From NCBI GenBank assembly GCA_947630865.1, contig CANRJE010000063.1:1-8723 (forward strand): a DNA stretch of 8,723 nucleotides, written 5' to 3'. A program made the position numbers and the translations under genes. The DNA is from an uncultured Bacilli bacterium. GTDB lineage: Bacteria; Bacillota_I; Bacilli_A; RF39; UBA660. How positions within the stretch are numbered: the first letter of the stretch is position 1; every line of letters begins with the position of its first letter. The notes below the pieces were generated by a model. The model was not told the origin of the DNA. It saw only the letters and a list, made by a program, of their open reading frames with translations, and did no database searches. Shown here piece by piece: positions 1-6,683 of the stretch.

Positions 1-264
1 ACTGTTGCAGACTATGAAATAGTTGAAGATGAAATAGAAGAAACCGAGAAAAAAATTAAGACTACTTATACAATTAATTATTATTTAATGAATCAAGATG
101 GCAAGAATTATACTTTATTTGAAAGTAAAACAAGTGATGCCAAAGTAGGAGAGAAAGTTAAAGGAGAACTAAAAGAGTATAAAAATTATATAACTCCAAA
201 AGAAATAGAAATCGAGATAATTGAAGGAGAGAATACAATAAATTATTATTACAATCGTAAATAA
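1..264 (+). CDS. C-terminal fragment of a MucBP-like surface protein (5' end outside window)
   Basis: Frame 1 is open from the first base to a TAA at 262-264, giving 87 residues of a protein whose start lies to the left. The fragment begins with a short acidic linker rich in E and D. A domain of about 65 residues follows, starting YTINYYLMNQDG, with a central KVGEKVKGEL turn, and ending NTINYYYNRK. This pattern (YTVxYY opening strand, xxxGxxV turn, xINYYY closing strand) is typical of MucBP-like or related beta-grasp repeats found in tandem in large secreted or wall-attached Bacillota proteins. That assignment is from family resemblance. The protein stops directly after the domain, with no LPXTG motif, hydrophobic tail or basic anchor. 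It is therefore either secreted, held by an N-terminal membrane segment, or anchored by a domain outside the window. A terminator follows, so it is not co-transcribed with the next gene. Confidence 0.8.
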   Translation, partial: TVADYEIVEDEIEETEKKIKTTYTINYYLMNQDGKNYTLFESKTSDAKVGEKVKGELKEYKNYITPKEIEIEIIEGENTINYYYNRK

Positions 265-279
265 GGAATATAGTTTTTG

Positions 280-306
280 AAAAAAGCAATTTTTATTGCT
301 TTTTTT
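280..306 (+). terminator. Rho-independent terminator after the surface-protein fragment
   Basis: AAAAAAGCAAT (280-290) pairs with ATTGCTTTTTT (295-305) around a TTTT loop, and the T run extends to 306. It starts 16 bases after the stop codon at 264. Because the A run precedes the stem, it could also stop minus-strand transcription. Confidence 0.8.
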
Positions 307-315
307 CTTAACATA

Positions 316-344
316 TTGAATATATTTTTTTTATTTGATATAAT
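316..344 (+). promoter_or_regulatory. Sigma-A-type promoter of the SPFH gene
   Basis: A -35 TTGAAT at 316-321 and a perfect -10 TATAAT at 339-344 are separated by 17 bp. A TG one base before the -10 (336-337) gives an extended -10. The expected start of transcription is about 351, immediately before the SD AGGAG at 352-356, so the leader would be only about 15 bases. No SigW-like promoter was seen, which differs from the Bacillus ydjI operon. Confidence 0.7.
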
Positions 345-365
345 TAAAAATAGGAGAGTGAAGAT

Positions 366-1541
366 ATGGGATTAATTAAATCGGCTTTCACATCAATTAG
401 CAGTACTCTACATGATCAATGGGAAGATTATATTGCATGTGATAGCTTAGACAATAATACTTTAGTTGTTAAAAAGACAACTGAAAATGGAATAATTTCT
501 AGTAAGAGCAGAATTCAAGTTGCACCAGGTCAAGTTGCTTTAATATTTGATTCTGGAAAAATACTAGATGCAACAGCTGAAGAAGGAATTTATACTTTTG
601 ATACTTCTTCATCACCAAGTTTATTTGCTGGACAATTTGGTGGTATGTTTAAAGAAATGTGGGAAAGGTTCAAATATAATGGTGCCCCAAGTAAAGAACA
701 AGCAGTTTTTTACGTCAATACCAAAGAAATAATTGATAATAAATTTGGCTCATCATCGCCAATGGCTTATCCTGATCCAGAATATAAGAATATATATATT
801 CGTTATTATGGAATGTATTCATTTAAGATTTCTGATCCTTTTGCTTTTATTTCTAATATTGCTGGAAATGTTAAAGATAAATATACTAAAGAACAATTGA
901 TGGAACAAGCAAATGCTGAATTTGTAAGTGCTTTAGATGTTAGTTTACAAGAATGTGCAGGAGAAGGGGTAATATTTTCAAGTTTACCAAGTAAGCAATT
1001 ATTGATTGCTAAACATATGAATGAAGCATTAGATGAAACTTGGAAACAACTTCGTGGTATGGAAGTTGTAAGTGTTGCAATTGAAAAAATTACACCAGAC
1101 GATGAATCTCGTGCAAGAATTGAAAAATTTGATAATGCTAGTATGTATGGAAGAAGTGAATATGCAGCTGGACGTATGGTTGATGCAACAGCAACTGCTA
1201 TGGAAAATGCAGCAAGTAATGCTAATGGAGCTGGTACTGGTTTCATGGGACTTGGTATGATGAATACTGCTAGTGGTAGCATGGTTGGTAGTGCTCTTGA
1301 AATGGTTAAAGAAAATGATCTTAAAAAAGAAGAACAAGAACAAAAGAAAGAAGAAAAAAAAGAAGATACTGTTTCTAATAGCAAAACCTGCCCAAAATGT
1401 GGAGCTTTAGTAACTGGCAAATTCTGTTCTGAATGTGGAGCTAAAGTAGAAGAGGAGAAACCAAAAGAAAAAGTTTGTCCAAAATGTGGAGCTAAAGCAA
1501 ACGGAAAGTTTTGTTCTGAATGTGGAACTAAAATAGAATAA
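366..1541 (+). CDS. SPFH-domain protein (YdjI/COG4260 type) with two C-terminal zinc ribbons
   Basis: The product has 391 residues, with ATG at 366 and SD AGGAG nine bases upstream. Residues 1-25 form an amphipathic segment without a transmembrane helix. Residues about 45-255 match the SPFH (stomatin/prohibitin/flotillin-like) domain of the 'virion core protein-like' COG4260 family, with VAPGQVALIF (52-61), an EEGIYTF turn (72-78) and a helical end around KITPDDESRARIEKF. An Ala/Gly/Met-rich segment (265-312) and a charged K/E linker (314-335) follow. Two near-identical zinc ribbons end the protein: Cys342, 345, 354, 357 and Cys371, 374, 383, 386, each CPKCG-x(7)-FCSECG. In Bacillus subtilis the relative YdjI works with YdjG/YdjH to bring PspA to the membrane (family knowledge); no pspA or ydjGH homologue is present here. 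A role in membrane stress or organisation is inferred. The gene is monocistronic, with its own promoter and terminator. Confidence 0.88.
   Translation: MGLIKSAFTSISSTLHDQWEDYIACDSLDNNTLVVKKTTENGIISSKSRIQVAPGQVALIFDSGKILDATAEEGIYTFDTSSSPSLFAGQFGGMFKEMWERFKYNGAPSKEQAVFYVNTKEIIDNKFGSSSPMAYPDPEYKNIYIRYYGMYSFKISDPFAFISNIAGNVKDKYTKEQLMEQANAEFVSALDVSLQECAGEGVIFSSLPSKQLLIAKHMNEALDETWKQLRGMEVVSVAIEKITPDDESRARIEKFDNASMYGRSEYAAGRMVDATATAMENAASNANGAGTGFMGLGMMNTASGSMVGSALEMVKENDLKKEEQEQKKEEKKEDTVSNSKTCPKCGALVTGKFCSECGAKVEEEKPKEKVCPKCGAKANGKFCSECGTKIE
1389..1538 (+). repeat. Two tandem zinc-ribbon coding units
   Basis: The units at 1389-1451 and 1476-1538 are offset by 87 bp and encode the two CPKCG...FCSECG ribbons of the SPFH protein. 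They share most bases, including long identical stretches around the cysteine codons, so they arose by duplication inside the gene. Confidence 0.8.
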
Positions 1542-1546
1542 ATAAG

Positions 1547-1582
1547 AAAAACACTTTAACAAAATAGTTAGAGTGTTTTTTT
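1547..1582. terminator. Bidirectional terminator between convergent genes
   Basis: AAAAACACTTTAAC (1547-1560) pairs with GTTAGAGTGTTTTT (1567-1580), with one G-T wobble and a loop of AAAATA. There are T runs on the plus side and, reading the other way, T runs on the minus side. It lies between the plus-strand SPFH stop (1541) and the minus-strand stop at 1629, so it can serve both. Confidence 0.8.
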
Positions 1583-1628
1583 AAATATTTAAATAATAGA
1601 GTAAATAGTAATTTTTATAGGTTTAATT

Positions 1629-4064
1629 TTAAATTATATCATCAAAATCAAAATTATCATATTCTCCATTGTAGTCACTAGTTGTATCAGAATTGCCAAA
1701 CATTTCTTCAATGTTAGCTAGTAAATCATCAGAATTAACATCTCCGTCTTCAATAAATCCCATAATCATATTGGCCGATACTTTAATGGTATTAGCACCT
1801 TTTTTAAATAACATAGAATCTCCACCATATTTAACAGGATTAGAAAGGGCAGCTGCAATAAAGGTTTTTACCGCCACTTTTAAAGCACTAGATGTTTTAT
1901 CACCTAAAGAATCTAAATCGATTGGTTCATTTTTAATAACAGAATCCATAACATTAGCAATAATGTTTGTTCCACCAGCTACTAAAGCATCTTTTCCTGG
2001 ATTAACTACGAGCATTAATTCTAACTTTTTCCATAGAGAAGAATCTTCAGGAATATTACCACTTAAAGAGAAACCAGGTTGTCCACCAAATAAATATTCT
2101 AGGACAGTTTTACCAGTACCAAGTAAACAAGCTTCGGATATATAACGCATCCAATTTGAAGAACTTTTTAAATATGAAGCTGAAGCACTAGCTATATCAC
2201 CTTCAGCTATTGTACCGCTGTTAACTAAATTTTGATAAATGTCACCACTATTAGCAATTAGCTTATAGGCTTCATTTATAACTGTTGACCAAGTATTAAT
2301 AGCACTTTTTGATAACCCAAGAGAGGCTACAATTTGAGAACCAGCAAGTCCTCCAACGCCCCATGTAAAAGCAGAGTCAACTAATCTTCCTCCAATTATT
2401 GTACCAATATCAAAACTACTAGCTGTTATTTTACCTTTAACATCTTTATCTATCAAATATTGAATAGTTTCAGCATCATTTCCAGAAATTTTACCAGTTT
2501 CTGTCATTAAATCTAAAAGAGTTAAAGTACCATTTTTAGCTTCACCTAAAAGTTGTCTTTGTTGTTCACTAGTAATTTGCCCAGCTGCTGCCATATTATT
2601 TAAATCATTTTCAGTTAATGGCTGGTTACAACTATCAACCATAACAAGAGTAGTATTTAAATACATTTGATAATAATCATTTATTGTATAACTACCATTT
2701 CCTGTAAACCAAGCTCCAATGTCTTCAAGCCTTTCAATAATACCACTTGGAATACCATGAATACCAGCTGTTAAAATTTGTCCAACATTTCCAAGAGGGG
2801 CATTAGCAATGTCCATAGCACTTTGTTTAGCTAAATCAGCCCCATATAATCTGTTTAATTTTTCAACTGCTAGTACTTTAAAAAATTTATAAGCAGCATC
2901 TTCTCCTTCGGTTTGATATATATAATCATAAGCTTCAATATCTTCTTTTGACATGTATTTATAATAAGCACCAACTGTTCCAATAGTAGTAGCAATAGAA
3001 GAATATGTACCACTATCAAGAGGAAAAATTTCTCCAGTTATAGGGTCTGGAACAAAAGAATTTTGATAAGCACTATCCATAATGCCCATTATAGAATCAC
3101 TATTTACATCAGGAAATTTTTGAAGTAAATAAACAATAATTTCTGTATTGTTACAATTTTTTCCATGTTCAGGACTTTCTGATAAAAATTTAAAATATTG
3201 TTCCCATACATAGTATGGACCTTTTTCAAGTAATTCACTTTCATTTATATTATTAGTTTGACAATATTCTAAAAAACTTTCTAAACTATTGGTTGATTGA
3301 TAAAGACCATCTTCAAGAGCATTATAAGCAGGTTTACAATATATAGCATAAGCTAAATCATTTTGTTTTTGATTTCTTTCGATATTTAAAGTTTCTATTT
3401 GAGCATCAATTTCAGTATTTCTTGCTTCTAAAGCATTTTTTTCTTCAATTAAAGCTGCTTTTTTAATTTCATAGTCAGGTCCACTTATTGCTAAGAGTTC
3501 ATTGTTTATTTCATCAATTCTTGTATTGTTGTTTATTTTTTCTTGATTTAAAGTTTCAATTTGTCCATCAATTTCAATGATTACATATATTTGTAATATA
3601 GCTTCATAATTTCCTTTAGCAAATAATTCTTTTAATAAATCTTTAAATTCTGTTGGAACAGCATCTGATTCAACAAAATTTAAAAAGTCTTGTTCACTCA
3701 TTGCAGCAAATTGTTCAAAAATTTCTTCAAAATTTATTTCAGATGAACCACTTTCAGCTCCACTTGAGATATTTAAACTACTAGTTTTTAAAGTTTGATT
3801 TTGAATTTGATTTTCAAGATCTAATCTTGAAGCACCAATTTTAGAAGTTAGTTCTTGCATATTGTTAGCAAATTTATAGGCTTCTTCGAGGTCAGGTTTA
3901 GCACTTGGAACTATCGGTTTACTAGTTACGGATTTAGTTTCCGAATTTAATCCATTAAAGGCTGAATCTACTTGACTTTTAGCATCATTTAAAAAATCAT
4001 CTGCTTCTGATAATAATCCTTCAACATCAGAAAGTATATTATCATCATAATATTTTTCTTGCAT
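1629..4064 (-). CDS. Large coiled-coil/hydrophobic protein of unknown function, possible secreted effector-like protein
   Basis: The product has 811 residues. I chose ATG 4064 because AAGGTG lies five bases upstream and overlaps the stop of the preceding gene. The frame stays open to 4169, but those 35 residues only mirror the neighbour's Arg/Glu tail in another frame. There is no signal peptide. Residues 1-120 are acidic and helical. Residues 164-235 are a predicted coiled coil with a duplicated motif, EIDGQIETLNQEK (164-176) and EIDAQIETLNIER (218-230). Residues 376-412 carry YIYQTEGEDAAYKFF...LNRLYG, then a Gly/Ile-rich segment (423-452). From memory this resembles the middle of large type VII-secreted or mobile-element proteins. 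Three G-(Q/K)-I-(T/S) motifs occur at 495, 524 and 544. Hydrophobic stretches lie at about 552-584 and 725-741. The tail (770-811) is acidic, with DGDVNSDD, and ends FDFDDII. No catalytic toxin motif was recognised. It forms an operon with the gene at 4075-4418. Function unknown. Confidence 0.75.
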   Translation of the reverse strand: MQEKYYDDNILSDVEGLLSEADDFLNDAKSQVDSAFNGLNSETKSVTSKPIVPSAKPDLEEAYKFANNMQELTSKIGASRLDLENQIQNQTLKTSSLNISSGAESGSSEINFEEIFEQFAAMSEQDFLNFVESDAVPTEFKDLLKELFAKGNYEAILQIYVIIEIDGQIETLNQEKINNNTRIDEINNELLAISGPDYEIKKAALIEEKNALEARNTEIDAQIETLNIERNQKQNDLAYAIYCKPAYNALEDGLYQSTNSLESFLEYCQTNNINESELLEKGPYYVWEQYFKFLSESPEHGKNCNNTEIIVYLLQKFPDVNSDSIMGIMDSAYQNSFVPDPITGEIFPLDSGTYSSIATTIGTVGAYYKYMSKEDIEAYDYIYQTEGEDAAYKFFKVLAVEKLNRLYGADLAKQSAMDIANAPLGNVGQILTAGIHGIPSGIIERLEDIGAWFTGNGSYTINDYYQMYLNTTLVMVDSCNQPLTENDLNNMAAAGQITSEQQRQLLGEAKNGTLTLLDLMTETGKISGNDAETIQYLIDKDVKGKITASSFDIGTIIGGRLVDSAFTWGVGGLAGSQIVASLGLSKSAINTWSTVINEAYKLIANSGDIYQNLVNSGTIAEGDIASASASYLKSSSNWMRYISEACLLGTGKTVLEYLFGGQPGFSLSGNIPEDSSLWKKLELMLVVNPGKDALVAGGTNIIANVMDSVIKNEPIDLDSLGDKTSSALKVAVKTFIAAALSNPVKYGGDSMLFKKGANTIKVSANMIMGFIEDGDVNSDDLLANIEEMFGNSDTTSDYNGEYDNFDFDDII
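3375..3575 (-). repeat. Duplicated coiled-coil motif inside the 811-residue protein
   Basis: The copies at 3575-3537 and 3413-3375 (minus strand) encode EIDGQIETLNQEK and EIDAQIETLNIER, 54 residues apart. Both sit at the start of a long polar helix and probably reflect duplication of one coiled-coil segment. Confidence 0.55.
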
Positions 4065-4074
4065 ATTAACACCT

Positions 4075-4418
4075 TCACAACTTAGATTTATTAGCTTGTC
4101 TTTCTTTTTTTGCTCTCTCTTCTCTTTCTCGTCTTTCTCTTTCTCTTCTAATTCTTTCGTCTTGAGCATTTTGCAAAGAGGTAGCTTTACTATTTATATT
4201 ACTTATTTTGCTGTTAATTGAACTTATTAAAGTATCTAATTCATTGATTTTAGATGAAAGTTTTTCTTTTAAATCTTCTGCCTTTTCAAAACCTTTTACA
4301 TCACTAAGTTCATCAAGACTTTCTTCATACTTTTTTTAGCAGTTTCTATATAAGTTATAGCTTCATTTAGTTTAGCAATTTGATTAGCAGCATTCGCTTT
4401 ATAATTATAATAACCCAT
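4075..4418 (-). pseudogene. Small charged helical protein with a one-base frameshift
   Basis: ATG at 4418 follows GGTGA (4427-4423). The frame reads MGYYNYKANAANQIAKLNEA and runs into a seven-A tract (plus-strand T run 4331-4337), after which it closes at TAA 4298-4296, giving only 40 residues. With one extra A, the downstream frame continues to TGA at 4077-4075. The whole product would be 114 residues: a long polar helix, a heptad-like L/I segment (43-82) and an R/E/K-rich tail (88-114). Codon use and helical character are continuous across the shift, so the downstream part was clearly coding. The size, helical nature and position 10 bases before a large gene resemble the small helical partners (DUF5082 or WXG-like) of type VII substrates. 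That is inference, and no WXG motif is visible. The shift may be a real mutation, a homopolymer sequencing error, or slippage. An in-frame ATG at 4430 would lie about at or before the predicted transcript start. Confidence 0.75.
4087..4160. repeat. Polypyrimidine/polypurine low-complexity tract
   Basis: The plus strand is almost purely C and T here, with repeated CTTTCT/CTCT units. It encodes the R/E-rich tail of the small helical protein on the minus strand and keeps other minus-strand frames open, which explains the false upstream extension of the 811-residue gene. Confidence 0.6.
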
Positions 4419-4434
4419 ATTATTCACCATAATA

Positions 4435-4463
4435 ATGTTACAATAACTATTAAAAAAATTCAA
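4435..4463 (-). promoter_or_regulatory. Promoter of the small-helical/811-residue operon
   Basis: On the minus strand, TTGAAT (4463-4458) and TAACAT (4440-4435) are separated by 17 bp. The expected transcript start is about 4428, immediately next to the SD GGTGA (4427-4423). The -10 is not perfect and no operator repeat is obvious. Confidence 0.55.
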
Positions 4464-4527
4464 TAAGTTTGTAAATTAATTTGACTATTATTTTTAAATT
4501 CAGAATTTTATATTTTGTATTATAATA

Positions 4528-4566
4528 AAAAAAGATATTATTTAACAATTTTTTAATATCTTTTTT
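4528..4566 (-). terminator. Terminator of the two-component operon
   Basis: AAAAAAGATATTA (4528-4540) and TAATATCTTTTTT (4554-4566) form a 13-bp stem with a 13-base loop. It starts three bases past the kinase stop, and a T run follows on the minus strand. The stem is AT-rich but long. It separates the kinase from the next minus-strand operon. Confidence 0.75.
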
Positions 4567-4568
4567 AA

Positions 4569-5981
4569 CTAATTCTTAGAATTTTTTTCTTTTCTTGGTA
4601 TTTCAAACCAAAAAGTACTACCTTTATTAACTTTAGAAATTATACCATATTTATAACCATGAAGAATAAAAATATTTTTAACGATTGAAAGACCAATACC
4701 ACTACCAATAGTATTTCTTTTGTATTTTTTTTCACTTTTATAATATTTGTCCCAAACTTTATCAATATCTTCTTTTTTTATACCTTTACCAGTATCAGTT
4801 ATTTCTACTCGTATTTTTTTCTTATCTGGAATAACATCAATATAGACTTTATTATCACTACCTGTATAATTAATTGCATTGCCAACTAAATTATAGATAA
4901 CCTGTTCTAACTTTTGTTTATCAGCTTTAATAATTAATTCTTCTTGATAATTAAAGACAAATTCATAATTCTTTGTATAAGAGAATATTTTAAAACGATT
5001 TAAAATAGTATTAATTAATTTAGTTAAATCTAATTCTTCAAGATTAAGTTTTTCAATATTACTTTCAAGTTTAGATAAGTTTAAAATATCATTTACTAAA
5101 ATATTTAATCTATCAACTTCTTCAATTATAATATTCATATTGTTTTCTTTTTTTTCTTTATTACTAGGGAAATCTCTTTCCATTTCAGCATAAGCTTTTA
5201 TCATTGTTAAAGGAGTTTTTAAATCATGTGATACATTACTTAAAAGATCTCTTCTTAATTCATCTGTTTTTTTCATCACATCTTTGGCATATTCTAGACT
5301 AGTACCTAAATCTTTAATTTCTTCAATATCACTATCAACATTGAAATTAACATTATAATTTCCATCAGACAAAGCTTTAGCTGATTTTTTTAATTTGGTA
5401 ATAGGTTTAGATAGAGACTTTGAAATTAAATAGGCTAGACTAGCAGCTACAACAATCATGATTAGAGTAACAGTTATAAGTTGATTTTTTAAAATTTTAA
5501 CTGTTAAGTTAAGGGGTTCAATTGAAGTATTCAAAAAGACATAATCAGTATCACTTAATTTGATTCCATAAAGAAGTATTGTATTATTGAAATTAGGATT
5601 GATAATCTTTAATTTAAAATTTTCTTTATTACTTTCAATAAACTCTAATTTTCTTTTAGATACTCTTGTAATTTCATTTGTATTGATACAACCTTTATTA
5701 TTTTGAATATTTGAATAGATTGTTTCTTTATCCTTCATTATTTCAATACAAAAGTCTGTATTATAAGCAACATTCTCTAAGGTACTATAAAAAGTATCTT
5801 TTGAATAATTATTCTTAATAATGGTTAATGTATTAGTTAATTCATTAGTTTTATAATATTCATAGTAATTATTTAAAAAGAATATTTGAAATAACCAAAT
5901 AAAGAAAATGATTAGAATAGAGAAGAGAACAAGATATAAAAATATTTTAATAATTAAACTTTTACTTTTCTTCATAAACAA
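4569..5981 (-). CDS. Membrane sensor histidine kinase of a two-component system
   Basis: The product has 470 residues. The start chosen is TTG 5981, seven bases after AGGA; the ATG two codons later (5975) is 13 bases from that site. Domain order: membrane helix 1 (about 12-36), an extracellular sensor of about 130 residues with only two cysteines (78 and 98), membrane helix 2 (about 167-187), HAMP (188-240), HisKA with the phospho-acceptor His252 in SHDLKTP, and HATPase_c with N box NLVGNAINYT (364-373), G1 DTGKGI (396-401) and G2 GSGIGLSIV (426-434). All catalytic motifs are intact. It should autophosphorylate on His252 and pass the phosphate to the regulator encoded just upstream, whose 3' end overlaps this gene by 20 bp, indicating translational coupling. 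The signal is unknown because the sensor domain was not recognised. PhoR, ResE/SrrB and similar family members are all possible. Confidence 0.92.
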   Translation of the reverse strand: MFMKKSKSLIIKIFLYLVLFSILIIFFIWLFQIFFLNNYYEYYKTNELTNTLTIIKNNYSKDTFYSTLENVAYNTDFCIEIMKDKETIYSNIQNNKGCINTNEITRVSKRKLEFIESNKENFKLKIINPNFNNTILLYGIKLSDTDYVFLNTSIEPLNLTVKILKNQLITVTLIMIVVAASLAYLISKSLSKPITKLKKSAKALSDGNYNVNFNVDSDIEEIKDLGTSLEYAKDVMKKTDELRRDLLSNVSHDLKTPLTMIKAYAEMERDFPSNKEKKENNMNIIIEEVDRLNILVNDILNLSKLESNIEKLNLEELDLTKLINTILNRFKIFSYTKNYEFVFNYQEELIIKADKQKLEQVIYNLVGNAINYTGSDNKVYIDVIPDKKKIRVEITDTGKGIKKEDIDKVWDKYYKSEKKYKRNTIGSGIGLSIVKNIFILHGYKYGIISKVNKGSTFWFEIPRKEKNSKN

Positions 5982-6630
5982 ATTTATATCCTATACTTCT
6001 AATTGTAACAATTAAATCACGATATTTTCCCATATTATTTCTTAAAGTTTTAATATGAGTATCAACATTTCTTTCATCACCATAATAATCATATCCCCAA
6101 ACTTTATTTAATAATTGCTCTCTTGAAATTGCCGTATTAGGATTATTAATGAAAAAAACTAAAATATCAAACTCTTTTGGTGTTAATTCAACTTCTTTGT
6201 TATCAATATATAAAACTCTTCCTTTAAAATCAACTTTAATTCCTTTATAAATAAAATAATCCTCTTTATTTTTATTAGTTCTTTTTAAGATAGCTTTGAT
6301 TCTAGCAATTAATTCTTTAGGGGAAAATGGTTTTGTTAAATAATCATCAATTCCAATCGAAAAACCAAATAATTTATCATATTCTTCTGTTCTTGCACTT
6401 AAAACAATTGTAGGAATATTATATTTCTCTTTCATTTTTTCAAAAAAAGTATATCCATCCATTTTAGGCATCATAATATCAAGTACAATAATATCAATTT
6501 CAGTTTTATCTAAAATATCTAGTCCTTCAAGTCCATTACTAGCTTCAAATACATTATAATTTTCATTTAAACAATATTCTTTAACAACATTTCTTATTAA
6601 CTCTTCATCATCAATTATTAAAACATTCAT
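5962..6630 (-). CDS. OmpR/PhoB-family response regulator
   Basis: The product has 222 residues, the usual length for this family. ATG 6630 follows GGTGAT, which matches the 3' part of the SD consensus. The receiver domain (1-115) has the acidic pair Asp7/Asp8, phospho-acceptor Asp51 in VLDIMMP, Ser78 and Lys100 in LTKPF. The C-terminal winged helix (about 128-220) has VELTPKEFDIL, a WGYDYYGDERNVDTHI recognition region and the closing wing motif TIRSIGYKF. It is therefore a transcription factor activated by phosphorylation from the kinase encoded next to it. Two TTCA(C/T)A half-sites 11 bp apart lie in its own promoter, suggesting autoregulation. It cannot be assigned to PhoP, ResD, WalR or another subgroup from sequence reading alone, so no symbol is given. 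Confidence 0.93.
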   Translation of the reverse strand: MNVLIIDDEELIRNVVKEYCLNENYNVFEASNGLEGLDILDKTEIDIIVLDIMMPKMDGYTFFEKMKEKYNIPTIVLSARTEEYDKLFGFSIGIDDYLTKPFSPKELIARIKAILKRTNKNKEDYFIYKGIKVDFKGRVLYIDNKEVELTPKEFDILVFFINNPNTAISREQLLNKVWGYDYYGDERNVDTHIKTLRNNMGKYRDLIVTIRSIGYKFVYEEK

Positions 6631-6646
6631 AACATCACCAAAATAT

Positions 6647-6678
6647 ATTATAAGTGATATTTATGAATTTTGTGTGAA
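6647..6678 (-). promoter_or_regulatory. Promoter and putative PhoP-like operator of the response regulator
   Basis: On the minus strand a perfect -10 TATAAT (6652-6647) has only ACACAA at the -35 position (6675-6670, 17 bp). Overlapping that weak -35 are TTCACA (6678-6673) and TTCATA (6667-6662), separated by five bases. Both fit the Bacillus PhoP half-site TT(A/T/C)A(C/T)A, and the 11-bp period is usual for OmpR-family regulators. They sit at about -38 to -22 relative to a start at 6640, a position suited to activation. Confidence 0.5.
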
Positions 6679-6683
6679 AAAAT

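Noticed and set aside
806..1420. Long minus-strand open frames opposite the SPFH gene
   Set aside because: They are antisense to a well-supported gene, lack an SD and give Ser/Phe-rich low-quality protein. They are shadows of an AT-rich coding strand.
1693..2145. 150-residue plus-strand frame opposite the 811-residue gene
   Set aside because: No SD or promoter; it lies fully inside a longer minus-strand gene with better coding character. An antitoxin or immunity role was considered but nothing supports it.
2205..2560. EF-hand or dockerin-like repeats in the 811-residue protein (G-Q/K-I-T/S motifs; also DGDVNSDD near the C-terminus)
   Set aside because: The spacing of Asp/Asn ligands is incomplete and the position-12 acidic residue is missing, so calcium binding is not claimed.
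4481..4526. Plus-strand TTGACT followed by TATAAT
   Set aside because: Spacing between the elements is 34 bp, far from 16-18, and no plus-strand gene follows.
4519..4548. Second minus-strand promoter, TTGTTA and TATAAT with an 18-bp spacer
   Set aside because: It lies within the kinase terminator, about 100 bp from the small gene. The element at 4463-4435 is better placed. It could be a minor start but support is weak.
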